Positions 15,936 through 25,432 of a DNA stretch of 64,000 nt are shown here, piece after piece (the stretch's first letter is position 1; every line of letters starts with the position of its first letter). This DNA comes from Oleiagrimonas sp963817755 (GTDB taxonomy: Bacteria > Pseudomonadota > Gammaproteobacteria > Xanthomonadales > Rhodanobacteraceae). Position numbers and translations under genes: made by a program. The stretch lies in assembly GCA_963817755.1 (NCBI GenBank), contig CAWFPB010000003.1, positions 868,001 to 932,000 on the forward strand, in the 5' to 3' direction. The notes under the pieces were generated by a model. The model was given only the letters and a program-made list of their open reading frames with translations, was not told where the DNA came from and did no database searches.

Positions 15936-16952
15936 TCAGGGCCGCCATCGGACCTGCTGACCGTCCAGGCCGATCACGGGCAGGCCGCGATGCAGCCATT
16001 CGTTCATGCCGCCCTGGAATTCGCGAACATGATTGAGGCCCAGGATGCGGGCCAGCACGAACCACGCGCCCGAGGCGTACTGTCCGGTGTTGCAATACAC
16101 GATCGACGGCGAGAGCTTGCCGATGCCTTGCGTTTTCAACACGTGGCGATATTCAGCCGGCGTCAGGAACCGCCAGGAACCGTCCTTCGCGCGCTTGTAC
16201 AGCAGTTCCGTGGGAAGCGACCGGGCGCCTGCCAGCCGCGCGGACAACGGGATCACCGGGGTATGGTCCAGAGCGGCGAACTGGGCCAGCGGTCGCGCGT
16301 CGATCAGTTGCCCAGGCGTGCGCTGGGCCTTCTTCACCCGGGCGACATCGGCCAGCATGTCGTTGCGCGGCGGCGAGGCCTTCCAGTTCCCCGGATCAAG
16401 CGGAGCAATGGCATCCGTATCGACCGGGTAACCGGCCTTGATCCACGCATGCATGCCGCCGTTGAGTATCGCGACCTGGTCCGGCGGCTGGCCGAACACC
16501 TGCAACTCGAACGCCAGCAACGCAGCTTCCTGCAGCGAGATGACATGGTCGCCGGTCGGCACCAGCACGATGGGCTTGCCCTGCTGCAGTTGCGAAGCCT
16601 GCATCACGCCCTGGAAGGCTTCCGCCGTGGGCAGCATGAAGCGCACCACTCGGCCTTCGATGCGGCGCGGCTCGCGCAATGCCGCAACGTTGGCCGACAG
16701 CGCACCGGGGATGTGGCCACCCGACTCGACCAGCACCTTTTGACCACCCACCATCAGGTAGCGCGGCGGCTCGGTGAGTGCATTGAGGTTGTCGCGGATG
16801 TCGACCACCTGCACCTGGTCCAGATGGTCGTGCAGCCATGACGCAGTCACCAGCGGACCGGGCAAGGTGTCGGCACGCGCCACGCCAAATGCGAGCAGAA
16901 GAAGAAGGAACAAGGGAACATGCGATCGGAACAGGCCACGTCGTGCGTTCAT
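15936..16952 (-). CDS. Periplasmic two-domain rhodanese (thiosulfate/3-mercaptopyruvate sulfurtransferase)
   Basis: Transfers sulfane sulfur from thiosulfate or 3-mercaptopyruvate to an acceptor. ATG 16952 follows GAGGAGG. The 338-residue protein has a signal peptide ending ARA and two rhodanese domains (about 30-165 and 190-335). The second domain carries the active-site loop YCNTGQYAS with catalytic Cys287. The first domain has LVPTGDHV at the equivalent place and is inactive, as is normal in tandem rhodaneses. Structural landmarks GGMHAWIKAGYP and GGMNEWLHRGLPV occur in both. It is divergent from the flavin oxidase gene across 220 bp. Residue choice in the CNTGQYAS loop leaves the preferred donor open. 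Confidence 0.88.
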   Translation of the reverse strand: MNARRGLFRSHVPLFLLLLLAFGVARADTLPGPLVTASWLHDHLDQVQVVDIRDNLNALTEPPRYLMVGGQKVLVESGGHIPGALSANVAALREPRRIEGRVVRFMLPTAEAFQGVMQASQLQQGKPIVLVPTGDHVISLQEAALLAFELQVFGQPPDQVAILNGGMHAWIKAGYPVDTDAIAPLDPGNWKASPPRNDMLADVARVKKAQRTPGQLIDARPLAQFAALDHTPVIPLSARLAGARSLPTELLYKRAKDGSWRFLTPAEYRHVLKTQGIGKLSPSIVYCNTGQYASGAWFVLARILGLNHVREFQGGMNEWLHRGLPVIGLDGQQVRWRP

Positions 16953-17172
16953 GATCGGCCTCCTCGATGGGTTATGCGCCGGCAGGATCGCCGGGTGACC
17001 CCTGTTTGTGACTGAATCATATCCCGTCCCCATCTCTGCGTCCGGGAATGGCCGTGTTTTTCGATCCGCCGGGAACCTCTCGGCCAATGAAGCCGTCGCG
17101 GGGACAATGGGCCGGAAGAACCGGCCCGTCTTCGCGCAGCACCCTGCCCGGGCTGTACGCTTGCCCTCTTCC

Positions 17173-18258
17173 ATGCCCCGAACCTACATGCAATCCATGG
17201 ACGCACCGACCATCATCCTCGGCGCAGGCCTGAGCGGCCTGTACGCTGCCTTCCTGCTTGAACAACGTGGCATCGACACGCTGATCGTCGAGGCACGGGA
17301 ACGCGTGGGTGGACGGATCCTCGGCGTCGATGCAGGGCGCAGTACACACCGCTACGACCTCGGGCCAAGCTGGATCTGGCCGGCCATGAACCCGCTTGCG
17401 GCGGCACTGGTCGACCGCCTCGGCCTGCACATCTACCCGCAACACACCGAGGGCGGCAGCCAGTTCGAGCCGCCGCAGGGCTCCGTCCAGAAGATACCGC
17501 GCACCTGGGCCACCGAACCGCCGTCCATGCGTGTCGTCGGCGGCATGCCGGCACTGACAGATGCCCTGCATGCTTCACTGAAACGCTGCCAGGTTTGCCC
17601 TGGGGATGCCGCCGCCGCACTGGAAATCGACGGCGAGACGGTCCTCGTCATCCTGGCCAGCGGCAAGCGGCTGCGAACCGGCACGGTGATCAGTGCCCTG
17701 CCTCCGCGACTGCTGGCCGAAACCATCCGGATGACGCCCGCGCCGGACGCCGGCTGGCTGTCGGACCTGCGCGCCACGCCGACCTGGATGGCGGGCCAGG
17801 CCAAGCTGGTGGCCGTCTACACCTCGCCGTTCTGGCGCGAAGCCGGCCTGTCGGGCACGGCCATGAGCCAGCGCGGCCCACTGGTCGAGATCCACGACGC
17901 CAGCGCCCCGGACGGCGCGCACGCGGCGCTGTTCGGTTTCGTTGGCTATCCGGCCCATGCCCGTCGGCAACTGGGCCGCGATACCCTCGTCGAGGCGGCC
18001 ATCGGTCAGCTGGGCCGTCTGTTTGGCCCGGACGCACGGCAGCCGGTGGCCATACACCTGCAGGACTGGGCCGGGGAACAGGCGACCGCCACCGCCGGCG
18101 ACGCGCTGCCGCCGACCGCCCACCCCGACTACCGCGTGCCTGCACCGCCGGCACCCTGGCACGGACGACTACGCCTGGCCGGAAGCGAATGCTCGCCCGT
18201 GTTCGGCGGCTATATCGAAGGCGCGCTGGAAGCCGCCCGGATGGCCACCGCCATGTAG
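17173..18258 (+). CDS. Flavin-containing amine oxidase-like oxidoreductase
   Basis: FAD-dependent oxidoreductase of the monoamine oxidase superfamily. The N-terminal dinucleotide fold reads IILGAGLSGLYAA, followed by the acidic strand end VEARERVGGRIL typical of these enzymes. The C-terminal FAD contact is seen as LAGSECSPVFGGYIEGALEAA. The 361-residue length (ATG 17173; ATG 17197 also plausible) is short compared with the 430-500 residues of MAOs, so the substrate domain is reduced. Substrate unknown. It is a single gene read divergently from the sulfurtransferase. Confidence 0.82.
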   Translation: MPRTYMQSMDAPTIILGAGLSGLYAAFLLEQRGIDTLIVEARERVGGRILGVDAGRSTHRYDLGPSWIWPAMNPLAAALVDRLGLHIYPQHTEGGSQFEPPQGSVQKIPRTWATEPPSMRVVGGMPALTDALHASLKRCQVCPGDAAAALEIDGETVLVILASGKRLRTGTVISALPPRLLAETIRMTPAPDAGWLSDLRATPTWMAGQAKLVAVYTSPFWREAGLSGTAMSQRGPLVEIHDASAPDGAHAALFGFVGYPAHARRQLGRDTLVEAAIGQLGRLFGPDARQPVAIHLQDWAGEQATATAGDALPPTAHPDYRVPAPPAPWHGRLRLAGSECSPVFGGYIEGALEAARMATAM

Positions 18259-18405
18259 ACAGGCGTCCGATGCGCATCGGAGTCCATCTGCTGTCGCCCG
18301 ATGCACGCCCGCAGAGACGCTCCGGAGGAACTTTGCTGCGGAACCCGGGCATGCCATCCTGTGGCCTTACCGAGAGGTCTTGGCTGCAGCCAGTGGAGTC
18401 GGCAC

Positions 18406-19548
18406 ATGGATATCGAATTGACCGAATATCTGCACCTGATGGCACAACGGCAGGCCTCCGACATCATCTTCTCGGCCGGTGCGCCACCCAGTATCAAGAT
18501 CGAGGGTGAATCCAGCTACCTGGGCGAGGAGCCGCTCGGCCCGGAAGCCGTGCGCGACATCGCCTATGCCGTGATGAGCGAGAAACAACAGCGCCAGTTC
18601 GAGCAGGACATGGAAATGAACCTGGCCCTGTCCCTGGCCGACTTCGGGCGCTACCGCATCAACATCTACCGCCAGCGCGGCCATGTCGCCGTTGCGGTGC
18701 GCTACATCAGCAACCACATCCCGGGCATCGAGGCACTGAACCTGCCGCCGATCCTGCGCGAGCTGATCATGCTGCAGAACGGCCTGGTACTGATGGTCGG
18801 CGGCACTGGCTCCGGCAAGTCGACCACGCTGGCGGCGATGATCGAACACCGCAATCGCAGCCGCGCCGGCCACATCCTCACCGTCGAGGAGCCGATCGAG
18901 TATGAGCATGTGCACCGCCGCTCGATCGTGGACCAGCGCGAAGTCGGGCTGGATACCCAGAGCTACGCCAGCGCCCTCAAGAACGCCATGCGCGAGGCAC
19001 CGGACGTGATCATGATCGGCGAGATCCGCGATCGCGAGACCATGCAGGCAGCCATGGCCTATGCCGAGACCGGGCACCTTTGCCTGTCGACACTGCATGC
19101 CAACAACGCCAACCAGGCACTGGACCGCATCATCAACTTCTTCCCGGATTCGGCGCACCACCAATTGCTCGTCGATCTGTCACTGAACCTGAAGGGCGTG
19201 ATCTCGCAACGCCTTCTCCGCGGCACGGACGGCAAGCGCGTGCCGGCCGTGGAGATCCTGTTGTCCACGCCCTACGTCGCGTCGCTGATCGAGAAGGGCG
19301 AGCTGTCGTCGATCAAGGAAGCCATGAAGCAGAGTGGGCAGCACGGCATGCTGACCTTCGATGACTCGTTGTACGCCTTGTACGCCAGTGGCCGGATCAG
19401 CTACTCCGAAGCGCTTTCCCACGCCGATTCGCACACCGATCTGGCCTTGCGCGTCCGGCTGGAGGGACCGCCCCCCACCGAAGCGGCGCATGAACTGGAC
19501 AATGTCGGCCTCCAGCGCGATGAAGACGAGGACGCGGCGACTCAGTAG
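18406..19548 (+). CDS. pilU: Type IV pilus retraction ATPase PilU
   Basis: Hexameric cytoplasmic ATPase that assists PilT in pilus retraction and twitching motility. The 380-residue protein (ATG 18406 after GGAG) shows the PilU start MDIELTEYLHLMAQRQASD, then a Walker A GGTGSGKS at 132-139. It has the Asp box (TVEEPIEYEH), Walker B (VIMIGEIRD) and His box (LSTLHANN). A C-terminal extension past the PilT length, with acidic residues, supports PilU over PilT. In relatives pilT is usually adjacent; here pilU stands alone, and pilT must lie outside the window. Confidence 0.88.
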   Translation: MDIELTEYLHLMAQRQASDIIFSAGAPPSIKIEGESSYLGEEPLGPEAVRDIAYAVMSEKQQRQFEQDMEMNLALSLADFGRYRINIYRQRGHVAVAVRYISNHIPGIEALNLPPILRELIMLQNGLVLMVGGTGSGKSTTLAAMIEHRNRSRAGHILTVEEPIEYEHVHRRSIVDQREVGLDTQSYASALKNAMREAPDVIMIGEIRDRETMQAAMAYAETGHLCLSTLHANNANQALDRIINFFPDSAHHQLLVDLSLNLKGVISQRLLRGTDGKRVPAVEILLSTPYVASLIEKGELSSIKEAMKQSGQHGMLTFDDSLYALYASGRISYSEALSHADSHTDLALRVRLEGPPPTEAAHELDNVGLQRDEDEDAATQ

Positions 19549-19659
19549 CGAGCGTGGGCCATCCGCGGACGGCATCATCGCCCTTCCCGCAACTCTCCGC
19601 CCATTTCATGGGCTCTTCGGCCGCACGCGCCGGACCGATGCGTTCTCGCGGAGTGGTGG

Positions 19660-20181
19660 CTACAGGTCCATGCGGATACCTTTTGCGGAGGCCCTTCCGC
19701 CCCCGGCCATCGGTTTTCCGTTGGCGTCGAACGCGGCATAGTCCATCTTGGAGGTATAGGTCTTTCCATCCGCGGACAGGGTCAGGGTTTCGGTAAGCAC
19801 GCCATGCCCGGCCGGCAGCCAGCCGCCGCCGTGTGCGATGTCCGCGAAGCTTTGCGGGGCCCGGTTGATGAAGAACGCATAGCGCGTGCGGAACCGGTTC
19901 CCGCCCAGGGCCTTCCACACGCCGTAGGCCGGCGGCACGGGCGGTGCACCATCGTAGTTGGAGGATTCGGTCAGGGTGCCGCCGGCGTTGTAGACATACA
20001 TGAACTTCAGATCATGCATGTCCGCCAGGGCGCCGCTGTGGAACTGCACGCGTGCAACCCATGCACCGACCAGGGCGGCATCCGGCGAGGAACGGTACGG
20101 TGACGATGCATCCTTGTGGCAAGACGCCAACGGCAGGACCAGTGCCAGGGACAGGATCAGTCGACGGAAACGAATGTGCAC
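19660..20181 (-). CDS. Predicted lipoprotein of unknown function
   Basis: A GTG start at 20181 gives an arginine-rich signal peptide (VHIRFRRLILSLALVLPLASC) with lipobox LASC. An ATG at 20235 would add 18 residues. The mature part (about 150 residues) is beta-rich: GAWVARVQFHSGAL, the MYVYNAGGTLTESSNYDG strand pair, and VYGVWKAL-type segments ending GNRFRTRYAFF. This resembles small lipocalin-like stress or storage-associated lipoproteins. No catalytic motif is visible. It is convergent with pilU across 111 bp. Confidence 0.7.
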   Translation of the reverse strand: MHIRFRRLILSLALVLPLASCHKDASSPYRSSPDAALVGAWVARVQFHSGALADMHDLKFMYVYNAGGTLTESSNYDGAPPVPPAYGVWKALGGNRFRTRYAFFINRAPQSFADIAHGGGWLPAGHGVLTETLTLSADGKTYTSKMDYAAFDANGKPMAGGGRASAKGIRMDL

Positions 20182-20438
20182 GGATGGGGCCTCGCGGCAG
20201 GTTTGTCGCCCATGGGCGAACGCCGCCTTCATCATGCCCGGCCTTACGAAGAAAAGGGAATGCAGCGGTCCGCGGGCATGCGCGGATACGGCCGATGGCG
20301 CATCTTCTCGGGGAACAAAGCTACTTGAAAGAAAAGGAGCGGTATTTTCCTGTAACGTTCGTATTGCACTTACCCAGGGTCATCGCTCCTCGCGCCTACC
20401 ACTGACATCATCGACATGGACCGAGAAAGGACAAGCGT

Positions 20439-20966
20439 ATGAATACACGATGGATCGTTCCGGCCGCACTGGTCATGCTGGTGGGCACCACCGCCTGTTC
20501 CCGCGGCGACGACCCGCCGACCAAGGCCGAGCGTGTCGCCATCACTCGCCAAGTCATGAAGACTGCCATGGCCATGAAGACCGCCACGGAACACATGGAT
20601 CCCGACCTGTTCACCAAGTTCTGCGTGAATAGCCCGGATTTCCTCTACGTGTCCCCCTACGGCGAGGCCTTCAACTTCGCGCAGTCGCAGAAGTTCTGGA
20701 GCGGACTGGTATACACCTTCAAATCGCAGACCGATCATCTGACCAAGAGCCGGGTCATCGTCCTGTCCAGGCGCACGGCCCTGTTCTACTGGGAAGGCCA
20801 CGTCAGCGGGACGGCGAAGAACGGCGACGTGTTCACCACCGGCCCCTACAGCGGTACCGATGTGTTCAGAAAGATCGGCAACACGTGGAAGGTGGTGTAC
20901 ATCCAGGAATCGGGACCGCCGCCGAAGCAGTCGAACCAGGGCAAGCCTGCGACCGGCAAGAACTAG
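20439..20966 (+). CDS. Lipoprotein with NTF2/SnoaL-like domain
   Basis: A 175-residue product with signal peptide MNTRWIVPAALVMLVGTTAC (lipobox TTAC, Cys20). The mature region resembles DUF4440/SnoaL-type NTF2 folds: an N-terminal helix pair (AERVAITRQVMKTAMAMKTA), FTKFCVNSPDFLYVSPYGEAF, a strand TALFYWEGHVSG and a final strand GNTWKVVYIQESG. Such domains bind or convert small molecules, but no catalytic pair is evident. The C-terminal tail is Pro/Gln/Lys-rich. Convergent with the cold-shock gene, with a shared terminator between. Confidence 0.7.
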   Translation: MNTRWIVPAALVMLVGTTACSRGDDPPTKAERVAITRQVMKTAMAMKTATEHMDPDLFTKFCVNSPDFLYVSPYGEAFNFAQSQKFWSGLVYTFKSQTDHLTKSRVIVLSRRTALFYWEGHVSGTAKNGDVFTTGPYSGTDVFRKIGNTWKVVYIQESGPPPKQSNQGKPATGKN

Positions 20967-21002
20967 CTCGGAACATCAACCCCTGCCCACACCAGGACAG
21001 GC

Positions 21003-21034
21003 AAAAAAAAGCCCGGCACATGGCCGGGCTTTTT
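21003..21034. terminator. Bidirectional terminator between the NTF2-like lipoprotein and cold-shock genes
   Basis: Stem AGCCCGGC (21010-21017) and GCCGGGCT (21023-21030), with an A-tract on the left and TTTT on the right. It therefore ends both converging transcripts. Confidence 0.9.
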
Positions 21035-21053
21035 CATCGCTTGGCGATCGGGT

Positions 21054-21266
21054 TCAGAGAGGCTGAACCTGATCGGCCTGCAGGCCCTTCTGGCCCTGCG
21101 TGACCACGAAGGAGACCTTCTGGCCTTCCTGCAGGGACTTGAAGCCCGAACCCTGAATGGCACGGAAATGGACGAACAGGTCCTCGCCACCACCATCACG
21201 GGTGATGAAGCCAAAGCCCTTGGCGTCGTTGAACCACTTCACGGTACCGGTTTCATTCTGAGACAT
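21054..21266 (-). CDS. Cold-shock domain protein (Csp family)
   Basis: Single-stranded nucleic-acid-binding RNA chaperone of 70 residues. The whole protein is one OB-fold with GTVKWFNDAKGFGFI (RNP1) and DLFVHF (RNP2), the surface aromatics of the CspA family, and a C-terminal KGLQADQVQPL. ATG 21266 follows AAGGAGCAACAACG. The upstream region (21267-21687) is long and could hold a cold-responsive leader. Confidence 0.95.
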   Translation of the reverse strand: MSQNETGTVKWFNDAKGFGFITRDGGGEDLFVHFRAIQGSGFKSLQEGQKVSFVVTQGQKGLQADQVQPL

Positions 21267-21687
21267 CGTTGTTGCTCCTTGGAACATGAGAAAGCCGCTG
21301 TGCGGCAGGAAAGCTGGTTGCAAGGAGAAACGGGTTCAACGATGTAGTGAAACTTGGATCTACAGCATCAGGCCACGATTCAGAGTGACCCTTGAAACTC
21401 AGCCGCGCAAGATTAGGCGCATGCCGAATAAAAAGCAATAGCCACGACTCCGGGCATCGGTCGTATGCCTTCCGGACAGTGGGCGGGAAAAAGATGCCGG
21501 ATGCGCCCGCCTGCAGCACTCCTCTGCCGGATCGCTTTCGTCCCATACAGCGCCCAGGCTCCTGCGCCTCCCGGCTCGCGGACCGCAGGCAGCTGACCGC
21601 AGGTCCTTGTAGCAGCTGCATGCCGCCTATCTGGTTCATGAATGCGAATGCGCATTCCATGGACGCCCCGAACCCCAGGCATGTAGG
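21267..21687. other. Divergent intergenic region upstream of the cold-shock and PAS-GGDEF-EAL genes
   Basis: 421 bp without a credible gene. It contains the cold-shock gene's ribosome site and probably its long 5' untranslated leader. No distinct operator or RNA fold could be assigned by eye. Confidence 0.5.
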
Positions 21688-24021
21688 GTGCGTCGTGAAC
21701 AGGGAAGGATTTTCATTCGCATCAAAGGACAGCAGGCCTTGCACACATGGCGTGACAATCGGTCCGCCTGGACTTTCCTCGGATACCGTGCGCTGTACGC
21801 GTGCGTGGCCGCCGCCCTCATGCTGACGGCGCTGCTGATCCTCGCCGATGCCCTGCCCGATGCGCCCGTGCCGGCCTGGATCCACCAGATGGTCGGCGAC
21901 ATGCCCATCCTGTTCGCCGTGACCCTCGTGCTCGGCCTGATGGCATTGCTGCTGGTGCACACGCGACACATCACGCTCACGCATCTGACGGTCATCCGGC
22001 ACAACATGGACGCTGTCCTGCTGACCGGCACGGACGGCCGCATCCTGACCGCGAACCCGGCCGCCAGCGAACTGTTCGGATACAGCGAACGGGAGCTCAA
22101 GTCCGGTGGCCGGCAGTTGCTGGTCTATGCCGGCGACCCCGAAGTCGAAGCCATGCTGGCGCAACGCGCCGCAAAAGGCGCCGTGCGCGGCGAAATGTGG
22201 ATGCGTCACCGGAACGGCCGGCGTATCCGCGTCGAACTGAGCAGCGTCATGTTCGACTTCAAGGGCGAGCAACGAAGCGCGATGATCATTCGCGACGTCA
22301 GCCGGACGCGCCAGAGCGACTACGAGCGGCGCATCGCGCAGACCGTATTCGAAGACATCAGTCAGGCCGTGTGCGTGATCGACGAGCAATGGCGCCAACT
22401 GTGGTTCAACCACGCCACGGAGCGGATCACCGGATACACGCGGAGCGAGCTGATGGGTCAACCGACCCCGCTGCGCCGCCGCCTGGAACAGGAAGCTCCC
22501 GAGGTGCTGGAAGACATCGAACGAACGCTGCAGGCGGAGGGTCAATGGTCCGGGGAAGTGCACACGCGACGCAAGACCGGCGAGATGTACCCGCTGTACG
22601 GCACCATGACGCGCGTCGAGAGCCCGGTCCCCGGCCACCCGCACATCGTGACGACATTCTCGGATGTTTCCGCCATTCGCGACTACGAGCGCAAGCTGCG
22701 CAACGTCTCGCAATACGACTTCGTCACCGCACTGCCCAACCGCGTGCTGTTCGAGGAAAAGGTCCAGCAGGCCCTGGGACGGGCGGACCCCGATTCCGAC
22801 ACCCTGGCGCTGATGCTGATCGACATCGACGGTTTCCGCATCATCAACGAATCGCTGGGCCACGAGGCCGGCGACCGCGTGCTGCAGGCCGCCTCGCATC
22901 GCCTGGTCGAACTCACGGGCAGTCACGCCCTGGTCGGCCGTCATGCCGGCGACAGCTTTGCCGTTCTGGTCGAGGACGTCGCCGAGATCGAGGAAGCCAG
23001 CCTGATCGCAAGCAACATCGTGTCGGGCTTCCATGCGGTGTTCGAGGGGTCGGACAAGCCCATCCGGATGACCGTCGGCATCGGCCTGGCCTGCTTTCCC
23101 GACGAGGGCAGCTCGGTGGCGACCCTGCTGCGGCATGCCGAGATCGCGCTAGGCAAGGCCAAGCAGGATGGAGGCGACGGCTTTCGTCTTTACGAGGCCG
23201 GGTCCGAACAGGACGCGCACCGGTTCGTCACGCTGGCCGCAGACATCCGCGAAGCCCTCGAAGCGAACCAGTTCGTGGCGCACTTCCAGCCGATCCTGGA
23301 AACCGCCAGACAGCAGGTCGTGGCCATGGAAGCACTGGCACGCTGGCCTCGACCCGGTCAGCCACCCATCGGCCCGGTCGACTTCATTCCGGTCGCCGAA
23401 CGATCCGGCCTGATCGCGCAGCTTTCCGAGCACATGCTGCGCCAGGCCTGCGCCCACCTGCATGCCATGCGTGCTGCGGGTTTCCCCGACCTCAGCGTCA
23501 GCGTGAATCTTTCGGCACGGCAATTTCGCGATCCGCGACTGGACGAGCGCATCTTCGCGATCCTGCGCGAGGAAAATGTCTCACCGGCATCGATCATCCT
23601 GGAGATCACCGAAAGCCTGCTGATGGACGACCCCGAGCACAAACGCCTGGTCCTGGAGAAGCTGCAGGCCGGAGGCCTGCGTGTGGTCATGGATGATTTC
23701 GGCACCGGCTATTCATCGCTCGGCTACCTGAAGCATTTCGAGCTCGACGGCATCAAGATGGATCACAGTTTCACCCAGAACCTCCCGCATGCGTCCAGGG
23801 ACGTGGCCATCGTGCGCACCATCCTCGCGATTGGCCACGAGCTGGACCTGCCGGTGGTGGCCGAAGGCATCGAGAACGTCGAACAGGCAAGATTCCTGTC
23901 CACCCATGGCTGTCCTAGCCTGCAGGGCAATTACATCGGGAAACCGATGTCGAGCGACGATTTCCTCGATTTCCTCCGGCGTGACAATCCGCAAAAGATG
24001 CTGCATACGGTGGACGACTGA
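21688..24021 (+). CDS. Membrane PAS-PAS-GGDEF-EAL protein, likely c-di-GMP phosphodiesterase
   Basis: A cyclic-di-GMP signalling protein of 777 residues from GTG 21688. Two N-terminal membrane helices (about 29-56 and 72-91) are followed by two PAS domains (about 95-215 and 216-335). A GGDEF domain (about 340-510) has the signature site reduced to AGDSF (about 420), lacking the catalytic GG and E, so cyclase activity is unlikely. The EAL domain (about 515-770) is intact: MEALARW, VNLSARQF, ITESLLMDD, DDFGTGYSSL and AEGIENVEQ. The LDGIKMD lysine and a QGN-KP motif are also present. Expected net activity is c-di-GMP hydrolysis, tuned by PAS sensing. The start is uncertain because no clear ribosome site precedes it. 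Confidence 0.9.
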   Translation: MRREQGRIFIRIKGQQALHTWRDNRSAWTFLGYRALYACVAAALMLTALLILADALPDAPVPAWIHQMVGDMPILFAVTLVLGLMALLLVHTRHITLTHLTVIRHNMDAVLLTGTDGRILTANPAASELFGYSERELKSGGRQLLVYAGDPEVEAMLAQRAAKGAVRGEMWMRHRNGRRIRVELSSVMFDFKGEQRSAMIIRDVSRTRQSDYERRIAQTVFEDISQAVCVIDEQWRQLWFNHATERITGYTRSELMGQPTPLRRRLEQEAPEVLEDIERTLQAEGQWSGEVHTRRKTGEMYPLYGTMTRVESPVPGHPHIVTTFSDVSAIRDYERKLRNVSQYDFVTALPNRVLFEEKVQQALGRADPDSDTLALMLIDIDGFRIINESLGHEAGDRVLQAASHRLVELTGSHALVGRHAGDSFAVLVEDVAEIEEASLIASNIVSGFHAVFEGSDKPIRMTVGIGLACFPDEGSSVATLLRHAEIALGKAKQDGGDGFRLYEAGSEQDAHRFVTLAADIREALEANQFVAHFQPILETARQQVVAMEALARWPRPGQPPIGPVDFIPVAERSGLIAQLSEHMLRQACAHLHAMRAAGFPDLSVSVNLSARQFRDPRLDERIFAILREENVSPASIILEITESLLMDDPEHKRLVLEKLQAGGLRVVMDDFGTGYSSLGYLKHFELDGIKMDHSFTQNLPHASRDVAIVRTILAIGHELDLPVVAEGIENVEQARFLSTHGCPSLQGNYIGKPMSSDDFLDFLRRDNPQKMLHTVDD

Positions 24022-24147
24022 TCCGGCCTCTTCACCCTCTTCGCACAACCAGGCCCGCCGCAGCTGGGCGCGGGATTCGATATGGAATGTATCCTTGGGC
24101 CATTCGGTCCCGCCGTCATGGAACGATCCTCCATTCGCCGAACGCAG

Positions 24148-24393
24148 ATGACCTTGCCCCACGACCCAAAACACAGCGATCAGGAGAAGCGCCGGGGCCA
24201 TGCGCGCCCGGGGATGTCGATGGGCCTGGGACTGGCCATCGGTGCCGGCATGGGCGTCACCTTCGGCGCCGTCATCGGTACAGTGACCGGCCATGTCGCC
24301 ATGGGCGTGGCACTGGGCGCCACCTTCGGTGCAGGCATCGGCCTGATGCTCGGCGTGCTGATCGCGGTGGTGCAACAAGGGCGAAGGCACTAG
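24148..24393 (+). CDS. Small glycine-zipper membrane protein
   Basis: An 81-residue protein from ATG 24148 with a basic hydrophilic start. Two hydrophobic segments follow, built on GxxxG spacing (MGLGLAIGAGMGVTFGAVIG and GVALGATFGAGIGLMLGVLI). Glycine-zipper proteins insert in membranes as tight helix hairpins. The role is unknown. It lies 51 bp upstream of the DUF2235 gene on the same strand and may share its transcript. Confidence 0.65.
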   Translation: MTLPHDPKHSDQEKRRGHARPGMSMGLGLAIGAGMGVTFGAVIGTVTGHVAMGVALGATFGAGIGLMLGVLIAVVQQGRRH

Positions 24394-24444
24394 CCACACG
24401 GAGTGAAACGTCGCTGAGGAAAGGCGCCGGGAGGGAGGAAGGGA

Positions 24445-25410
24445 ATGCCCAGGAACATCGTCATCTGCTGCGATGGCACGTGCAACCAGTTCGGATCGAT
24501 CAACACCAACGTGGTGCGGCTGTTCCAGAGCGTGGTACGCGATTCAAACGAACAGGTCGCGTTCTACGATCCGGGAGTCGGCACGTTCGCCGCAACCTTC
24601 TTCGGTTTCTATATCGGGAAATTCCTCGGCAAGCTACTGGGTGCCGCCTTCGGCTACGGCGTGAAGAAAAACATGGAAACCTGTTACCGGTTTCTCATGG
24701 ACCACTATGCCGAGGGTGATCGCGTGTACATCTTCGGCTTCAGTCGCGGCGCGTTCACGGCCCGTTCGCTGGCCTCGATGCTGGACCGGTGCGGACTGCT
24801 GCATACGGGCAACCAGAACCTGATCCCGTACATGAGCGCACAGTATTTCGGCTCGCATGACGCAGCGGAAATCGACGCCTTCAAGCAGACCTTCTGCCGC
24901 GAGTGCAAACCCCGTTTCGTCGGCGTCTGGGACACCGTCGGTTCGATCGGCTGGCTCAAGGCCTTTCGCCAGTTCCGCCACAACCGACTCAGCCCCGGGG
25001 TCGAGTTCGCCTGCCACGCCGTGTCGATCGACGAGAAGCGCAGCAAGTTCCCGGTCACGCTCTGGGACGAAGACGCCCTGCAACCCGGCCAGCACGTGCA
25101 GCAGGTCTGGTTCGCCGGCGTCCATTGCGATGTCGGCGGCGGCTATGCCGACCACGCCTTGGCGAACATCCCCTTCCACTGGATGCTGGAGCATGCCATG
25201 GAGCGGGGCGTGAAAGTCCGGGCCGGCTATGCGGACCGATGGCCGGGCGACTTCGACGGAACGATCCATCACTCCCGGGTGAAGTGGTGGCGCCTGCTGC
25301 CGGCGTGCGTGCGCACGATCCCGCCGGATGCGAACATCCATGAAAGCGTCCGCGAACGCATGGCCGCCGACCCCTCCTATCGACCCGGAAATCTTCCGCC
25401 ACCCAGATGA
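24445..25410 (+). CDS. DUF2235 (Tle1-like) alpha/beta-hydrolase
   Basis: A 321-residue protein of the DUF2235 family, which includes Tle1-type type VI secretion phospholipases as well as housekeeping members. It starts NIVICCDGTCNQFG. The nucleophile elbow is GFSRGAF (Ser100 in GxSxG), a possible acid is in GVWDTVGS, and the catalytic region closes with HCDVGGGYADH. No PAAR, VgrG or signal peptide is visible and no immunity-gene-like neighbour is obvious, so an effector role is not supported. A cytoplasmic esterase or lipase is equally likely. The ribosome site is GGGAGGAAGGG upstream of ATG 24445. It is followed by a reductase gene 22 bp away. Confidence 0.85.
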   Translation: MPRNIVICCDGTCNQFGSINTNVVRLFQSVVRDSNEQVAFYDPGVGTFAATFFGFYIGKFLGKLLGAAFGYGVKKNMETCYRFLMDHYAEGDRVYIFGFSRGAFTARSLASMLDRCGLLHTGNQNLIPYMSAQYFGSHDAAEIDAFKQTFCRECKPRFVGVWDTVGSIGWLKAFRQFRHNRLSPGVEFACHAVSIDEKRSKFPVTLWDEDALQPGQHVQQVWFAGVHCDVGGGYADHALANIPFHWMLEHAMERGVKVRAGYADRWPGDFDGTIHHSRVKWWRLLPACVRTIPPDANIHESVRERMAADPSYRPGNLPPPR

Positions 25411-25432
25411 TGTTCGACAACGAGGTCCCGGC

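Noticed and set aside
24445..25410. Type VI secretion phospholipase effector
   Set aside because: The DUF2235 hydrolase core is clear, but there are no vgrG, PAAR, adaptor or immunity genes nearby.
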